Position numbers and translations under genes: made by a program
Notes under the pieces: model-generated
The model's input: the letters and a program-made list of their open reading frames with translations, nothing else
What the model was told of the DNA's origin: nothing
Databases searched by the model: none
Shown: piece after piece, positions 1 through 7,035 of the stretch
How the letters are laid out: each line of letters begins with the position of its first letter
How positions within the stretch are numbered: the stretch's first letter is position 1
NCBI GenBank assembly: GCA_035942035.1
Contig: DASZDK010000020.1
Span: 1 to 31,314, forward strand
DNA length: 31,314 nucleotides
DNA from: JAHWJR01 sp035942035
Lineage (GTDB): Bacteria; Actinomycetota; Acidimicrobiia; Acidimicrobiales; CADCSY01
Direction of reading: 5' to 3'

Positions 1-314
1 CGGATCTCGGCCCGCGACAGCGCCGGCAGCCGGAACGACTCGATCCAGTACCGGGCGTAGGACTCGAAGGCCCGGCGCACCTCGGCCTGGAGCTCGTCCG
101 TGCCCAGCTCCGGCCCGTGGACCCGCCGCAGGTGGCGCTCGACCAGCTCACGGCGAGCGGACAATGCCATCGACAAGCCGGCTCCCAGGGGCCGCTCGGC
201 GGCGGCGGTCACCGGCGCCGGCAGCACCCGCACCAGCGAGGAGGCCAGCCGGTAGGCGGGCAGGGCCAACCCCTGGCCGACAAGCCCCCAACGTGGCCCG
301 GCCGGTTGGGTCAA
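1..314 (-). CDS. PIM/lauroyl-type acyltransferase, N-terminal part (cut by window edge)
   Basis: The visible 104 residues match the N-terminus of LpxL/HtrB-fold acyltransferases of the PatA type, which move an acyl chain onto phosphatidylinositol mannosides at the inner face of the membrane. They contain an early hydrophobic stretch (LALPAYRLASSLVRVLP) and the R-x-L-V-x-x-H-L-R-R...FESYARYWIESFRLP pattern typical of the family before the catalytic HX4D motif. That motif lies outside the window, so activity cannot be judged. The start is taken as TTG at 314-312. The stop codon of the upstream phosphatidyltransferase is in the same frame, so the gene cannot begin further upstream, and there is no clear Shine-Dalgarno. 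The gene follows the phosphatidyltransferase by 24 bases on the same strand, as pgsA1 and patA do in mycobacteria, so co-transcription is likely. The exact acceptor is inferred from this context. Confidence 0.75.
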   Translation of the reverse strand, partial: MTQPAGPRWGLVGQGLALPAYRLASSLVRVLPAPVTAAAERPLGAGLSMALSARRELVERHLRRVHGPELGTDELQAEVRRAFESYARYWIESFRLPALSRAEI

Positions 315-338
315 TCGAGCGCTGGGAAAGCGAGCGGG

Positions 339-1022
339 CTAGGAGCGGCGGCTGCGGTAGGCCTGGCGGCGCAGGGCCGGATCACGCGGCCTGCGGGCCA
401 CCCGGCGAGCTCGCCAACGTGGCCGGGGCGCTGCCGGGACCGGCACGCTCGCCTGGCGCCAGACCTTGACGAAGCGCTGCACGGCCGTGAACAGCGTGAG
501 GGCCAGCATCAGCCACAGCACCGGGACCAAGAGGACGTCGAACAGCAACCCGATGCCGAGGGCGACGATGCGTTCGGCCCGCTCCATCAGCCCCCCCCGT
601 GCCTCGAAGCCGAGCGACTCCGCCTTGGCCCGCTGGTACGACACGAGCGTCGACGTGGCCAGCACGGCGAAGGGCAGGAGGACGATGCGGCCGCCCATGG
701 TCGACGAGAGGTACCACGCCACGCCCCCCAGCAACAGGGAATCGGTGACGCGGTCGGCGACCGAGTCGAAGAACGAGCCCCGCGGGCCGGCCGTGCCCGA
801 GGCCTTGGCCACGGCACCGTCGAGGGCGTCGGGCAGGGCGCTGGCCACCAAGAGCAGCACGCCGAGGCGCAGGGCGCCGTTGGCCACGGCGACGGCGGTG
901 GCCACGGCCATGACCATCCCCACCATCGTGAGGTGGTCGGCGCTGACGCCCGTGCGGCTCAGATCGGTGCCGAGGGGGCGCAACCGGCGCTCGATGTCGC
1001 TCTTCCAACGTCCGTCGAGCAT
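339..1022 (-). CDS. CDP-alcohol phosphatidyltransferase (probable phosphatidylinositol-phosphate synthase)
   Basis: A 227-residue integral membrane enzyme of the CDP-alcohol phosphatidyltransferase family. The signature D-x2-D-G-x2-A-(K/R)...G-x3-D-x3-D is intact: DALDGAVAK starts near residue 65 and GSFFDSVADRVTD follows. A Lys stands where Arg is usual. Several hydrophobic segments follow. In actinobacteria the homologue beside a PatA acyltransferase (PgsA1) joins CDP-diacylglycerol and inositol phosphate to make PI-phosphate, the base of PIM and lipoarabinomannan; that substrate is inferred from the neighbour. The C-terminal 35 residues are very Arg-rich, probably a cytosolic tail. The ATG at 1022 is preceded by AGGAGC about seven bases upstream, a good ribosome site. 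The gene diverges from the EF-G2 gene across a 243-base gap. Confidence 0.85.
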   Translation of the reverse strand: MLDGRWKSDIERRLRPLGTDLSRTGVSADHLTMVGMVMAVATAVAVANGALRLGVLLLVASALPDALDGAVAKASGTAGPRGSFFDSVADRVTDSLLLGGVAWYLSSTMGGRIVLLPFAVLATSTLVSYQRAKAESLGFEARGGLMERAERIVALGIGLLFDVLLVPVLWLMLALTLFTAVQRFVKVWRQASVPVPAAPRPRWRARRVARRPRDPALRRQAYRSRRS

Positions 1023-1190
1023 CGCTCGCTCCTGGCGTGGCCGGGTACGGGCCCCGGAACAGGGCTCCCGCGCAGGCTACCAGCCGAAGCCGTCGGGCCC
1101 CGGACCCGCCCGGCGCCGCGGCATGCTCCGGGTCCGCACCGGCGACCTCCACCATCGCCGGGGGGCCGACGCGCCGGCCGCGCGCTCGTT

Positions 1191-1205
1191 TAGTCTCGGG
1201 CCATG
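1191..1205 (+). promoter_or_regulatory. -10-like TAGTCT six bases before a two-codon ORF ahead of EF-G2
   Basis: TAGTCT (1191-1196), six bases, then ATG CCG TGA (1203-1211). The spacing matches the leaderless-type signature seen before other genes in this window, so transcription would start near 1203 and give the EF-G2 mRNA a leader of about 63 bases carrying a Met-Pro-stop mini-ORF. Promoter and mini-ORF are inferred from pattern only. Confidence 0.4.
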
Positions 1206-1217
1206 CCGTGAGCCGCA

Positions 1218-1246
1218 ACCGTCCCCGGGGAAGGGTCGGGGACGGT
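1218..1246 (+). promoter_or_regulatory. Strong hairpin in the EF-G2 leader
   Basis: ACCGTCCCCG (1218-1227) and CGGGGACGGT (1237-1246) are perfect 10-base reverse complements around a nine-base loop. The hairpin ends seven bases before the purine-rich ribosome site (GGAGAGGGG, 1253-1261) of the EF-G2 gene. It has no T-run, so it is not a classic terminator. Its position suggests a role in translation control or mRNA stability. The structure is read directly; the role is inferred. Confidence 0.5.
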
Positions 1247-1265
1247 GCCGCCGGAGAGGGGTCCG

Positions 1266-3326
1266 ATGCAGGAGTACCCGCCAGCGAAGATCCGCAACGT
1301 CGCCCTCGTCGGCCATGGTGGCGCCGGCAAGACCAGCCTGGCCGAGGCGTTGCTCTACCGGGCCGGCGCCACCAACCGGCGAGGTCGGGTCGAGGACGGC
1401 ACCACCGTCACCGACCACGAGCCGGAGGAGGTCAAGCGGGGCATCTCGCTGTCACTGGCGCTGGCCCCCCTCGAGTTCGAAGGGTGCAAGATCAACCTGA
1501 TCGACACGCCCGGCTACGCCGACTTCATCGGTGACGTCCACGCTGCCCTCGAGGTCGCCGACCTGGCGGTGTTCGTGGTCAGCGCGGTGGAGGGGATCGA
1601 GGTACAGACCGAGGCAGTGTGGCGCCTGGCGGAGGCTCGCCGGCTCCCTCGCATGGTCTTCGTCAACAAGCTCGACCGCGACCGTGCCGGCTTCGAGCGC
1701 ACCCTCGAGCAGTTGCGCGACGTCTTCGGCAGCGGCATCGCCCCCCTCGAGCTGCCCCTGGGTGAGGCCACGGAGTTCCGGGGAATCTGCGACCTGCTGG
1801 CCGACACGGCGTACCTCTACGACGGAGGCGAGCCGGTGGCCGGCGAGATCCCCGAGGACATGGCCGACTTCGAGCACCGGGTGCGGGAGAACCTGGTGGA
1901 GGGCATCGTCGAGGCCGACGACGACCTGCTCGAGCGCTACCTCGAGGGCGACATGCCCTCGTTCGAGGAGTTGGAGAGCGTCCTCGCTCGCGGCGTGGCC
2001 GAGGCCAACGTCTTCCCGGTGGTGTGCGGCTCGGCCACCGCCGACATCGCCGTCGACCGGTTGGCTCGCTTCCTGTGCGAGATCGGTCCGTCGCCGCTCG
2101 ACCGGCCGAGCGCCGCCGTTCGGGCCGGCGACGTGGACACCGAGGTGGCGCCCGACCCGGCCGGCGAGCCCCTGGCGCTGGTGTTCAAGACCATCGCCGA
2201 CCCTTACGTGGGGCGTATCTCGCTGTTCAAGGTGCTGTCGGGCACCATCCGCCCCGACGACCACCTGGTCAACCCCCGGACCGGGCACGAGGAGCGGCTG
2301 CACGTCCTGTTCGGACTGCGGGGCAAGGAGCAGCTCGAGGTGACCAAGCTGGTGGCCGGTGACATCGGGGCGGTCGCCAAGTTGGGCTCCACCATGACCG
2401 GCGACACGCTGGCGCCCAAGGCCATGCCCGTCGTGGTGGCCCCCGTGGAGGCGCCCGAGCCCTCGCTGGCCACGGCCATCCGTGCCCGCAGCCAGGCGGA
2501 CGACGACAAGCTGGCCAACGCCCTGCGCCGCCTCCAGGAGGAGGACCAGGCCCTGCGGGTCGAACACGACCCGGAGACCCGCCAGACCCTGCTGCGAGGG
2601 CACGGGGAGGCCCACCTCCAGCTCACCCTGGAGCGCCTGGCTCGCAAGTTCGGCGTGGAGGTCGACACTGACGAGGTCAAGGTGGCCTACCGGGAGACCA
2701 TCACCACGTCGGCCGAAGCCGAGGGCAAGTACAAGAAACAGAGCGGCGGCCACGGGCAGTTCGGGATCGCCTTCCTCAAGGTGGAACCGCTCGAGCGCGG
2801 CGCCGGCTTCGAGTTCGTGGACGCCATCGTCGGCGGCGCCATCCCCCGCCAGTTCATCCCCGCGGTGGAGAAGGGCGTCGTCGAGGCCATGGAACAAGGA
2901 GGCGTGCACGGGTACCCGGTGGTCGACGTCAGGGTCACCTGCTTCGACGGCAAATACCACTCGGTCGACTCCTCGGAGATGAGCTTCAAGATGGTCGGCT
3001 CGCTCGGGTTCCGGGAGGCGATGGCCAAGGCCAGCCCGGTGGTGCTCGAGCCCATCTCGCTGTTGACCGTGGCCGTCCCCGACGACCAGCTGGGCGACGT
3101 CATGGGTGACCTCAACGCCCGCCGGGGCCGGGTGCAGGGCACCGAGCCACGGGGTGTGGGCGAGCAGGAGGTCACCGCCCTGGTCCCGACCTCGGAGATC
3201 CTGCGCTACGCCATCGACCTGCGCTCGCTCACCGGAGGCCGGGGCCAGTTCTCGGCCCGTCACGACCACTACGACGTCATGCCCTCCCACGTGGTGGAGC
3301 GCCTCCCCGCCGGTGTCGCCGGATGA
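1266..3326 (+). CDS. Elongation factor G-like GTPase (EF-G2 type)
   Basis: A 686-residue translational GTPase with the five-domain EF-G layout. The G motifs are visible: G1 GHGGAGKT (16-23), switch I RGIS (58-61), G3 DTPGYADF (80-87) and NKLDR (134-138). An EF-G domain II follows at about 290-370 and domain IV has the GGHGQFG loop. In canonical EF-G the G3 motif is DTPGHVDF and switch I ends in RGIT, so the catalytic His is Tyr84 and the Mg-binding Thr is Ser61 here. These changes, and the absence of rpsL, rpsG or tuf neighbours, mark it as the second EF-G-like paralogue found in actinobacteria. A mycobacterial relative is reported to bind GTP but lack ribosome-dependent GTPase activity; the cellular role is unclear. 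The ATG at 1266 follows GGAGAGGGG and is preferred over the in-frame GTG at 1245. Its stop overlaps the next gene's start (ATGA). Confidence 0.88.
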   Translation: MQEYPPAKIRNVALVGHGGAGKTSLAEALLYRAGATNRRGRVEDGTTVTDHEPEEVKRGISLSLALAPLEFEGCKINLIDTPGYADFIGDVHAALEVADLAVFVVSAVEGIEVQTEAVWRLAEARRLPRMVFVNKLDRDRAGFERTLEQLRDVFGSGIAPLELPLGEATEFRGICDLLADTAYLYDGGEPVAGEIPEDMADFEHRVRENLVEGIVEADDDLLERYLEGDMPSFEELESVLARGVAEANVFPVVCGSATADIAVDRLARFLCEIGPSPLDRPSAAVRAGDVDTEVAPDPAGEPLALVFKTIADPYVGRISLFKVLSGTIRPDDHLVNPRTGHEERLHVLFGLRGKEQLEVTKLVAGDIGAVAKLGSTMTGDTLAPKAMPVVVAPVEAPEPSLATAIRARSQADDDKLANALRRLQEEDQALRVEHDPETRQTLLRGHGEAHLQLTLERLARKFGVEVDTDEVKVAYRETITTSAEAEGKYKKQSGGHGQFGIAFLKVEPLERGAGFEFVDAIVGGAIPRQFIPAVEKGVVEAMEQGGVHGYPVVDVRVTCFDGKYHSVDSSEMSFKMVGSLGFREAMAKASPVVLEPISLLTVAVPDDQLGDVMGDLNARRGRVQGTEPRGVGEQEVTALVPTSEILRYAIDLRSLTGGRGQFSARHDHYDVMPSHVVERLPAGVAG

Positions 3327-3844
3327 GGAGCAGTGGCGACGGGCTCGATCCCGCCTCCATCACCGCGCCCGACGCCGTCGTCGCCCTCAAGTCGTTCCCC
3401 CGGCGCTGGCGCTCGGCGCTGGGGATGCTGGCCGACGACCCGGAGGCGGCGGAGCTCGTCCGCCGGCGATCCGACCCGTCGTCGTGGTCGGTCGTCGAGC
3501 ACGCCTGGTACGTCGCCGACCTGCTCGCATGGCACCGCCAGCGGGTGGACCGGGCCCGGACGAGCGAACGCCCGGCGCTGCCCGACGACGACCCGCTGCG
3601 CTGGCCGGACCAGCGCGGCTACCGCGAGCGCGAGCTGGGCGCCGCCCTCGACGCCATCGGCGAGGCGGCCACCGGTCTGGCCGCCACGTTCGAGCGTCTG
3701 CAAGGCGACGACTGGCTGAGGGTGGCACGGGTAGGTGACGAGGACGTCACCCTCCTGGCCATGGCCCAGCACGCGGTGCACGAGAGCGCCTACCACCTGC
3801 GTGAGGCTCAGCGCACCGTGCGGGAGGTGCGGGGCCGGCCCTGA
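3323..3844 (+). CDS. DinB-superfamily (four-helix) protein
   Basis: A 173-residue helical protein that fits the DinB/DUF664 fold: a first His in WSVVEHAWYVADLL near residue 60 and a paired-His helix HAVHESAYHLREA near the C-terminus (about 150-162), the pattern that binds a divalent metal in this family. Actinobacterial relatives include mycothiol-dependent maleylpyruvate isomerase and thiol transferases. mshC elsewhere in the window shows that mycothiol is probably available, but nothing here fixes the substrate. The ATG overlaps the EF-G2 stop codon as ATGA, so the two genes are translationally coupled and share a transcript. I cannot say why a DinB-type protein is paired with EF-G2. Confidence 0.7.
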   Translation: MRSSGDGLDPASITAPDAVVALKSFPRRWRSALGMLADDPEAAELVRRRSDPSSWSVVEHAWYVADLLAWHRQRVDRARTSERPALPDDDPLRWPDQRGYRERELGAALDAIGEAATGLAATFERLQGDDWLRVARVGDEDVTLLAMAQHAVHESAYHLREAQRTVREVRGRP

Positions 3845-3853
3845 GCACCAACC

Positions 3854-4136
3854 TCAGACGCGGGCCACCTCGCCGGCCCCGTCCTCGGGGTTGTAGCGGC
3901 TGAACGCTATACGGAGCCGAATAACCGCAGGTCGGGTCGAAGCGCTCTGAGTCGGGTTTGTCCCCGACGCCACGGTCTCCGCACTCCGGGTGGGGGGCAT
4001 TGCCGCGTCCGGAGTTGGGCCAGCGTGGGCAGCCGAACTCGTTCATCCCCTGGCCGAGCGCCGTCAGGAGCTGGCCACGCTCGGGCTGCTCGGTGACCTC
4101 GGCGTCGACCCGCCCCACTCGGTAAAAGCGGCGCAT
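3854..4136 (-). pseudogene. Possible small broken ORF of unknown function
   Basis: From ATG 4136 one frame gives about 66 plausible residues (MRRFYRVGRVDAEVTEQPER, then a Cys-containing stretch) and then runs on into low-quality Arg/Gly/Pro-rich sequence. In the +1 frame relative to it, the same strand ends in a sensible-looking tail (AVIRLRIAFSRYNPEDG onward) that stops at TGA 3856-3854. Joining the two with one frameshift near 3930-3950 would give a protein of about 95 residues. A -10-like TACCCT sits nine bases before the ATG. I recognise no family. It may be a frameshifted gene or chance open sequence. The rest of 3845-4281 shows nothing else. Confidence 0.25.
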
Positions 4137-4281
4137 GGTCCGGCGAGGGTAGGGGCCCGATCAACATGACGGACCGGCCACCTCCGGCTCCGCATACCCA
4201 TGCGCTCGCCCGCCCGGCGCTTCCACGCGCCAACTCGCACTCCCGGTCGTAGGGAACCTCCTACTGGAGGAAGCAGCGCGC

Positions 4282-5025
4282 CTACACTCCGCCGGCTCGG
4301 AACGGACCGCTGAGGCAGTTCACCGTGCGGCGGCTCGCCGCGGCCAGGCGTCGTTGACTGGCCACGACCATCGCCGCACCGAGGAGAACGAGCCCGCTGC
4401 CTAGAGCCGCACCTGGTCCCGAGTCGACGCCTGTGCCGGCGAGTTCTGCCGACCGGCTCCTCGCCGCCATGGCTCCACGAGTTGCCCCCATGGCAGATGC
4501 CTCTCCAGCCGCGGTCGCCGTCACTCCACGGGCTGCCCCCGTGGCAGGTGTCTCTCCAGCCCCGGACCTAGGCGTCCTGGCGGCGGGCGCCGGAGTGGCT
4601 GCGCCTCGGCTGGGCAGTTCCTTGCAGGCAATGCCGTCGTCCTTGTCCGGCCCCATGGAGCCGTCGAGCCCGTACGGATCCGTTGGATCGTCGTCGTAGA
4701 CCGCCTGCGCGTCTTCTTGGAACTCGAAGTCAGAGCAGTCGTAGAGGTCGCCCTGCTGCGCAGCCGACAGCCGTGGTTCGCCCTGCTGCGCAGCCGACAG
4801 CCGTGGTTCGCCCTGCTGCGCAGCCGACAGCCGTGGTTCTCCCACAGCGGCCGCACCCACATCGGTGTCCTCGAAGCCGTGCCTGACCGTTCGGGCGGGT
4901 TCCACGACCTCAGTCGTAGCGATGGTGTCGGGGACCGTGGTAGTGGTGTCTTCCTGAGCAGCCGCGGGGCTGGCCAGTCCGAGGAGGGCCAAGGCGGCGA
5001 CCGGAAATACCAGGGGGGACCGCAT
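4282..5025 (-). CDS. Secreted excalibur-domain protein with tandem repeats and LAxTG sorting signal
   Basis: A 247-residue surface protein. Order: signal peptide (MRSPLVFPVAALALLGLASP, ending AAAQ); Thr/Val-rich linker; three identical ten-residue repeats GEPRLSAAQQ (62-91); an excalibur-type domain (93-138: DCSDFEFQEDAQAV, DPYGLDG, DDGIACKELP), which has a conserved Cys pair and a Ca-loop-like acidic motif; an Ala/Thr/Gly-rich linker; then LAGTG (195-199), a hydrophobic helix (about 205-222) and an Arg-rich tail. LAxTG is the signal used by class E sortases of high-GC actinobacteria, so the protein is probably linked to the cell wall. No sortase gene is in the window. The ATG at 5025 is preferred over a GTG at 5070 because it makes a compact signal peptide and has TAGCGT seven bases upstream. 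Ca binding is inferred from the family. Confidence 0.75.
   Translation of the reverse strand: MRSPLVFPVAALALLGLASPAAAQEDTTTTVPDTIATTEVVEPARTVRHGFEDTDVGAAAVGEPRLSAAQQGEPRLSAAQQGEPRLSAAQQGDLYDCSDFEFQEDAQAVYDDDPTDPYGLDGSMGPDKDDGIACKELPSRGAATPAPAARTPRSGAGETPATGAARGVTATAAGEASAMGATRGAMAARSRSAELAGTGVDSGPGAALGSGLVLLGAAMVVASQRRLAAASRRTVNCLSGPFRAGGV
4473..4561. repeat. Imperfect 38-bp direct repeat pair
   Basis: Two copies, 4473-4510 and 4524-4561, differ at about six positions. They lie in the region encoding the Ala/Thr/Gly linker of the excalibur protein and give near-identical peptide blocks around GATRGAM and GAARGVT. They look like a diverged internal duplication. Confidence 0.6.
4751..4840. repeat. 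Three tandem 30-bp repeats
   Basis: Copies at 4751-4780, 4781-4810 and 4811-4840 are identical except for the last base of the third. The unit is a multiple of three and codes for ten residues (GEPRLSAAQQ on the minus strand), so copy number can change without breaking the reading frame. Identity at the nucleotide level suggests recent expansion. Confidence 0.9.
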
Positions 5026-5032
5026 CGGCGGC

Positions 5033-5038
5033 ACGCTA
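5033..5038 (-). promoter_or_regulatory. -10-like TAGCGT, leaderless spacing, excalibur gene
   Basis: On the minus strand TAGCGT is followed by seven bases and then ATG 5025. The same hexamer at the same distance precedes the pyrophosphatase gene and the 135-aa membrane protein gene. Confidence 0.45.
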
Positions 5039-5235
5039 GGCGCGCTGCGGGTAGCGTGTCTAGGGATCACCTATTGACAGTGGGAGCTTAGTCCGCCGTC
5101 CATGGCGGCGCCGTCGACCGGCCCCCGCCTCACCACTGGCTACACCCAACCACGAAGGGGCGGGTGGGCGGTCGTTGGCGCTGTGAGCCCCCCTGAAATC
5201 GAGTTCCTGACCGCCCCCAGCGAAGGGACTGCCCA

Positions 5236-5766
5236 ATGGAAGAGAACGTCGAGTCCGTGCCCCAAGGAGCTACCGAGACTGTGTTCGGCTGGGCCGATGC
5301 TGCCCTCGTCGGCGACTTCGCCACGATGTGGCGGCTCATGGACCCCGACCTCAGGTTGGCTGAAGCGCAGACCTGGGTGCTCGCCAATGAAGGGCGTCCC
5401 GGCCTCGAGCGTGAGGACCAGGACGAGCTGGCGACCGAGCTGGCGCAGTTCCACAGCACCCACAGACTGCGACCGATCTTTGAGGAGGCACGCGTGGCAA
5501 TGGCGCGCACGTCGCTCCCTACGTGGCCACGCGAGCGCTGGTCCCCCTCTTCCGACCGGCGCCTCATCGGTGAGGACCTCGACGTGGTGCTCATCGTGGA
5601 CCCGCACGTCGTGGGCAGCTACATCCCGCCCGGCGGAATCGTCGGCCCCAGTGGTGTGAAGGTCTACGTGACTCGCTTCAGCGCCGCTGGCTGGCACTTG
5701 GCGGGAATGGACTACACGGTGGCCGTCCCGGGCTGGCCGCCGTCCATGGCCACGCCATGGGCCTAG
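5236..5766 (+). CDS. Hypothetical protein, 176 aa
   Basis: A soluble, acidic protein with no signal peptide or membrane segment. The N-terminal part (about 10-90: TETVFGWADAALVGDFATMW, then DPDLRLAEAQTWVL) resembles the helical start of NTF2/SnoaL-like proteins, in which a small alpha+beta cone binds a ligand, and later strands (LDVVLIVDPH, VKVYVTRF, GWHLAGMDYTVAVPGW) would fit the sheet. That fold is only a guess. The ATG at 5236 is preceded by AAGGGAC seven bases upstream. Upstream lies about 165 bases without a clear promoter. Downstream it converges on the 172-aa membrane protein gene with a hairpin in the gap. Confidence 0.6.
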   Translation: MEENVESVPQGATETVFGWADAALVGDFATMWRLMDPDLRLAEAQTWVLANEGRPGLEREDQDELATELAQFHSTHRLRPIFEEARVAMARTSLPTWPRERWSPSSDRRLIGEDLDVVLIVDPHVVGSYIPPGGIVGPSGVKVYVTRFSAAGWHLAGMDYTVAVPGWPPSMATPWA

Positions 5767-5841
5767 CGGATGCGAACACGAGCGGTGACGGCGTTGAAGC
5801 GGACGATGCGGTGCCGGTCCCCCTTGCCCTCAACCTGGCTA

Positions 5842-5868
5842 AAACCGCCTGTCAGTGACCTGCGGTTT
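5842..5868. terminator. Hairpin between convergent genes
   Basis: AAACCGC (5842-5848) pairs with GCGGTTT (5862-5868), and inside it GTCA-G-TGAC forms a second short stem, separated by CT/CT mismatches. It sits between the ends of two convergent genes (5766 and 5881), where a bidirectional terminator is expected. There is no long T-tract. Confidence 0.45.
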
Positions 5869-5880
5869 CGCGTCTACGTG

Positions 5881-6399
5881 CTACGCCCAGTCCTCGGGGT
5901 TGTCCTCGACGAAGTGCTCCAGCACCTGTCCGTCCACGCCGTCGACCAGGACCAAGCCTCGCCGCACCGGGGGCTCCTCGGCCGAGTACAGCAGGATGCG
6001 CCACGTCGGGCGGCTGCGCACGCCTCGCCAGCCCAGCGACGCCGACGCGTGACCCACGGGGAACCCCACCTGGCGGCTGGCCTGGACCAGCGCGTCGGTG
6101 GCGTCCACGGCGAGGTGCCAGCCGGCCGAGACGCAGTAGACGCCGAAGACCGCCAGCGCCACGCCGGCGGCCAGGAAGCCGTCGTTCACCAGCACGCTGT
6201 CGCCGGCGACCGCCCACAGCGCCACGGAGATGGCCGCCACCACCAGGTAGAGCACGCCGGGGATGCGCCGGCGGGAGTTGTCGGGAAAGGTGGTGATCCC
6301 GACATAGGCGGAGACGTCGAGGTCGTCCGGGAGGGTGTCGCCCGCCTCCTCGAGCCCGTCGTCGGCCGGGGAGCCCTGCGGTTGATCGGCGGCGGCCAT
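5881..6399 (-). CDS. Small membrane protein downstream of HIT gene
   Basis: A 172-residue protein with an acidic N-terminus (about 1-40), two hydrophobic helices (VLYLVVAAISVALWAVAGD, about 48-66, and FLAAGVALAVFGVYCVSAGW, about 75-94) and a C-terminal cytosolic-looking domain containing GWRGVRSRPTWRILLYSAEE and LVDGVDGQVLEHFVEDNPEDW. I do not recognise a named family. The C-terminal strand-rich part could be a PH-like fold. It lies 107 bases after the HIT gene on the same strand, where mycobacteria have pgsA1, so it may belong to the same phospholipid neighbourhood. The ATG at 6399 is the only reasonable start before the hydrophobic part; longer open sequence upstream is a shadow of the HIT gene. 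Confidence 0.65.
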   Translation of the reverse strand: MAAADQPQGSPADDGLEEAGDTLPDDLDVSAYVGITTFPDNSRRRIPGVLYLVVAAISVALWAVAGDSVLVNDGFLAAGVALAVFGVYCVSAGWHLAVDATDALVQASRQVGFPVGHASASLGWRGVRSRPTWRILLYSAEEPPVRRGLVLVDGVDGQVLEHFVEDNPEDWA

Positions 6400-6483
6400 C
6401 CCCGGCGAGGGTACCGGCCGCCGCAAGGCTGCGGAGTCCGCCAGGGGGAGCAGCGACGGAGGTGTCGGCAGCTCCGTGCACGG

Positions 6484-6507
6484 GCGGCGGCGGATTATCG
6501 CCGCCGC
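6484..6507 (-). terminator. GC hairpin at the end of the HIT gene
   Basis: GCGGCGGCG (6484-6492) and CGCCGCCGC (6499-6507) form a nine-pair stem with a six-base loop, beginning at the last base of the HIT stop codon. There is no T-tract, so it may be a U-less terminator or an RNA-stability element separating the HIT gene from the next membrane protein gene. Confidence 0.4.
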
Positions 6508-7031
6508 TAGCGGAGTGGCCAAGTGGTGCGCAGCCGGGACCAGGTGGTGGCGAGCGCCTCGGGCAGGACCCGGGTGTCGGCCACCGTGGTCATGAAGTTT
6601 GTGTCGCCGCTCCAGCGAGGCAGGCAGTGCACGTGCAGGTGCCCGGGCATGCCCGCTCCCGCCGCCCGCCCCAGGTTGACGCCCACGTTGACGCCTTCTG
6701 GTTGATACGCCGCCTTCAAGGCGACGACCGCGGCGGTCACCGCTCCCCACAGCTCGGCCCCCTCCGCGGCCTGGAGCGACTCGAGCTCGCCGACGTGGCG
6801 GGTGGGCATGAGCATCAGGTGCCCGGCCGTGTAGGGGAAGGCGTTGAGGATGGCGACGCTGGCCCTTCCCCGCCACAGCACGTAGGTGTCCTCGTCGGGC
6901 TCGTCGCTGGCCAGGATCCGGCAGAACACGCAGTCGTCGCCGTCGGGGTCCTCGCCCTCGCCCGGGCCCTCGGCCGTGGCCGAGCCCACGTACTCGCCGC
7001 GCCAGCCCGCCCACAGGCGCTCGAGCGACAC
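6507..7031 (-). CDS. HIT-family nucleotide hydrolase/phosphorylase
   Basis: A 174-residue histidine-triad protein. The active-site motif GHLHVHCLPRW (about 130-140) contains the H-x-H-x-H triad, with the central catalytic His. Upstream are CVFCRIL (about 35-41), a Cys pair common in actinobacterial HIT proteins, and the conserved LNAFPYTAGHLMLMPTRHVGEL. Relatives cleave dinucleoside polyphosphates such as Ap4A or nucleoside phosphoramidates. The mycobacterial neighbour of thrS is of the Ap4A type, so that is the best guess. The GTG at 7031 lies four bases after the thrS stop, which implies one transcript; ThrS and other tRNA synthetases can make Ap4A, so the pairing is sensible. The substrate is inference. 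Confidence 0.85.
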   Translation of the reverse strand: MSLERLWAGWRGEYVGSATAEGPGEGEDPDGDDCVFCRILASDEPDEDTYVLWRGRASVAILNAFPYTAGHLMLMPTRHVGELESLQAAEGAELWGAVTAAVVALKAAYQPEGVNVGVNLGRAAGAGMPGHLHVHCLPRWSGDTNFMTTVADTRVLPEALATTWSRLRTTWPLR

Positions 7032-7035
7032 GGCT

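Noticed and set aside
1452..3290. 612-codon open frame opposite the EF-G2 gene
   Set aside because: It is the codon-phase shadow of a real GC-rich gene; its sequence is His/Gly/Val-rich with no motif. The same holds for long frames opposite thrS, mshC, the ABC genes, the phosphatase and prk.
4751..4840. CRISPR-like array
   Set aside because: The 30-bp units are directly contiguous without spacers and lie in frame inside a surface protein gene.
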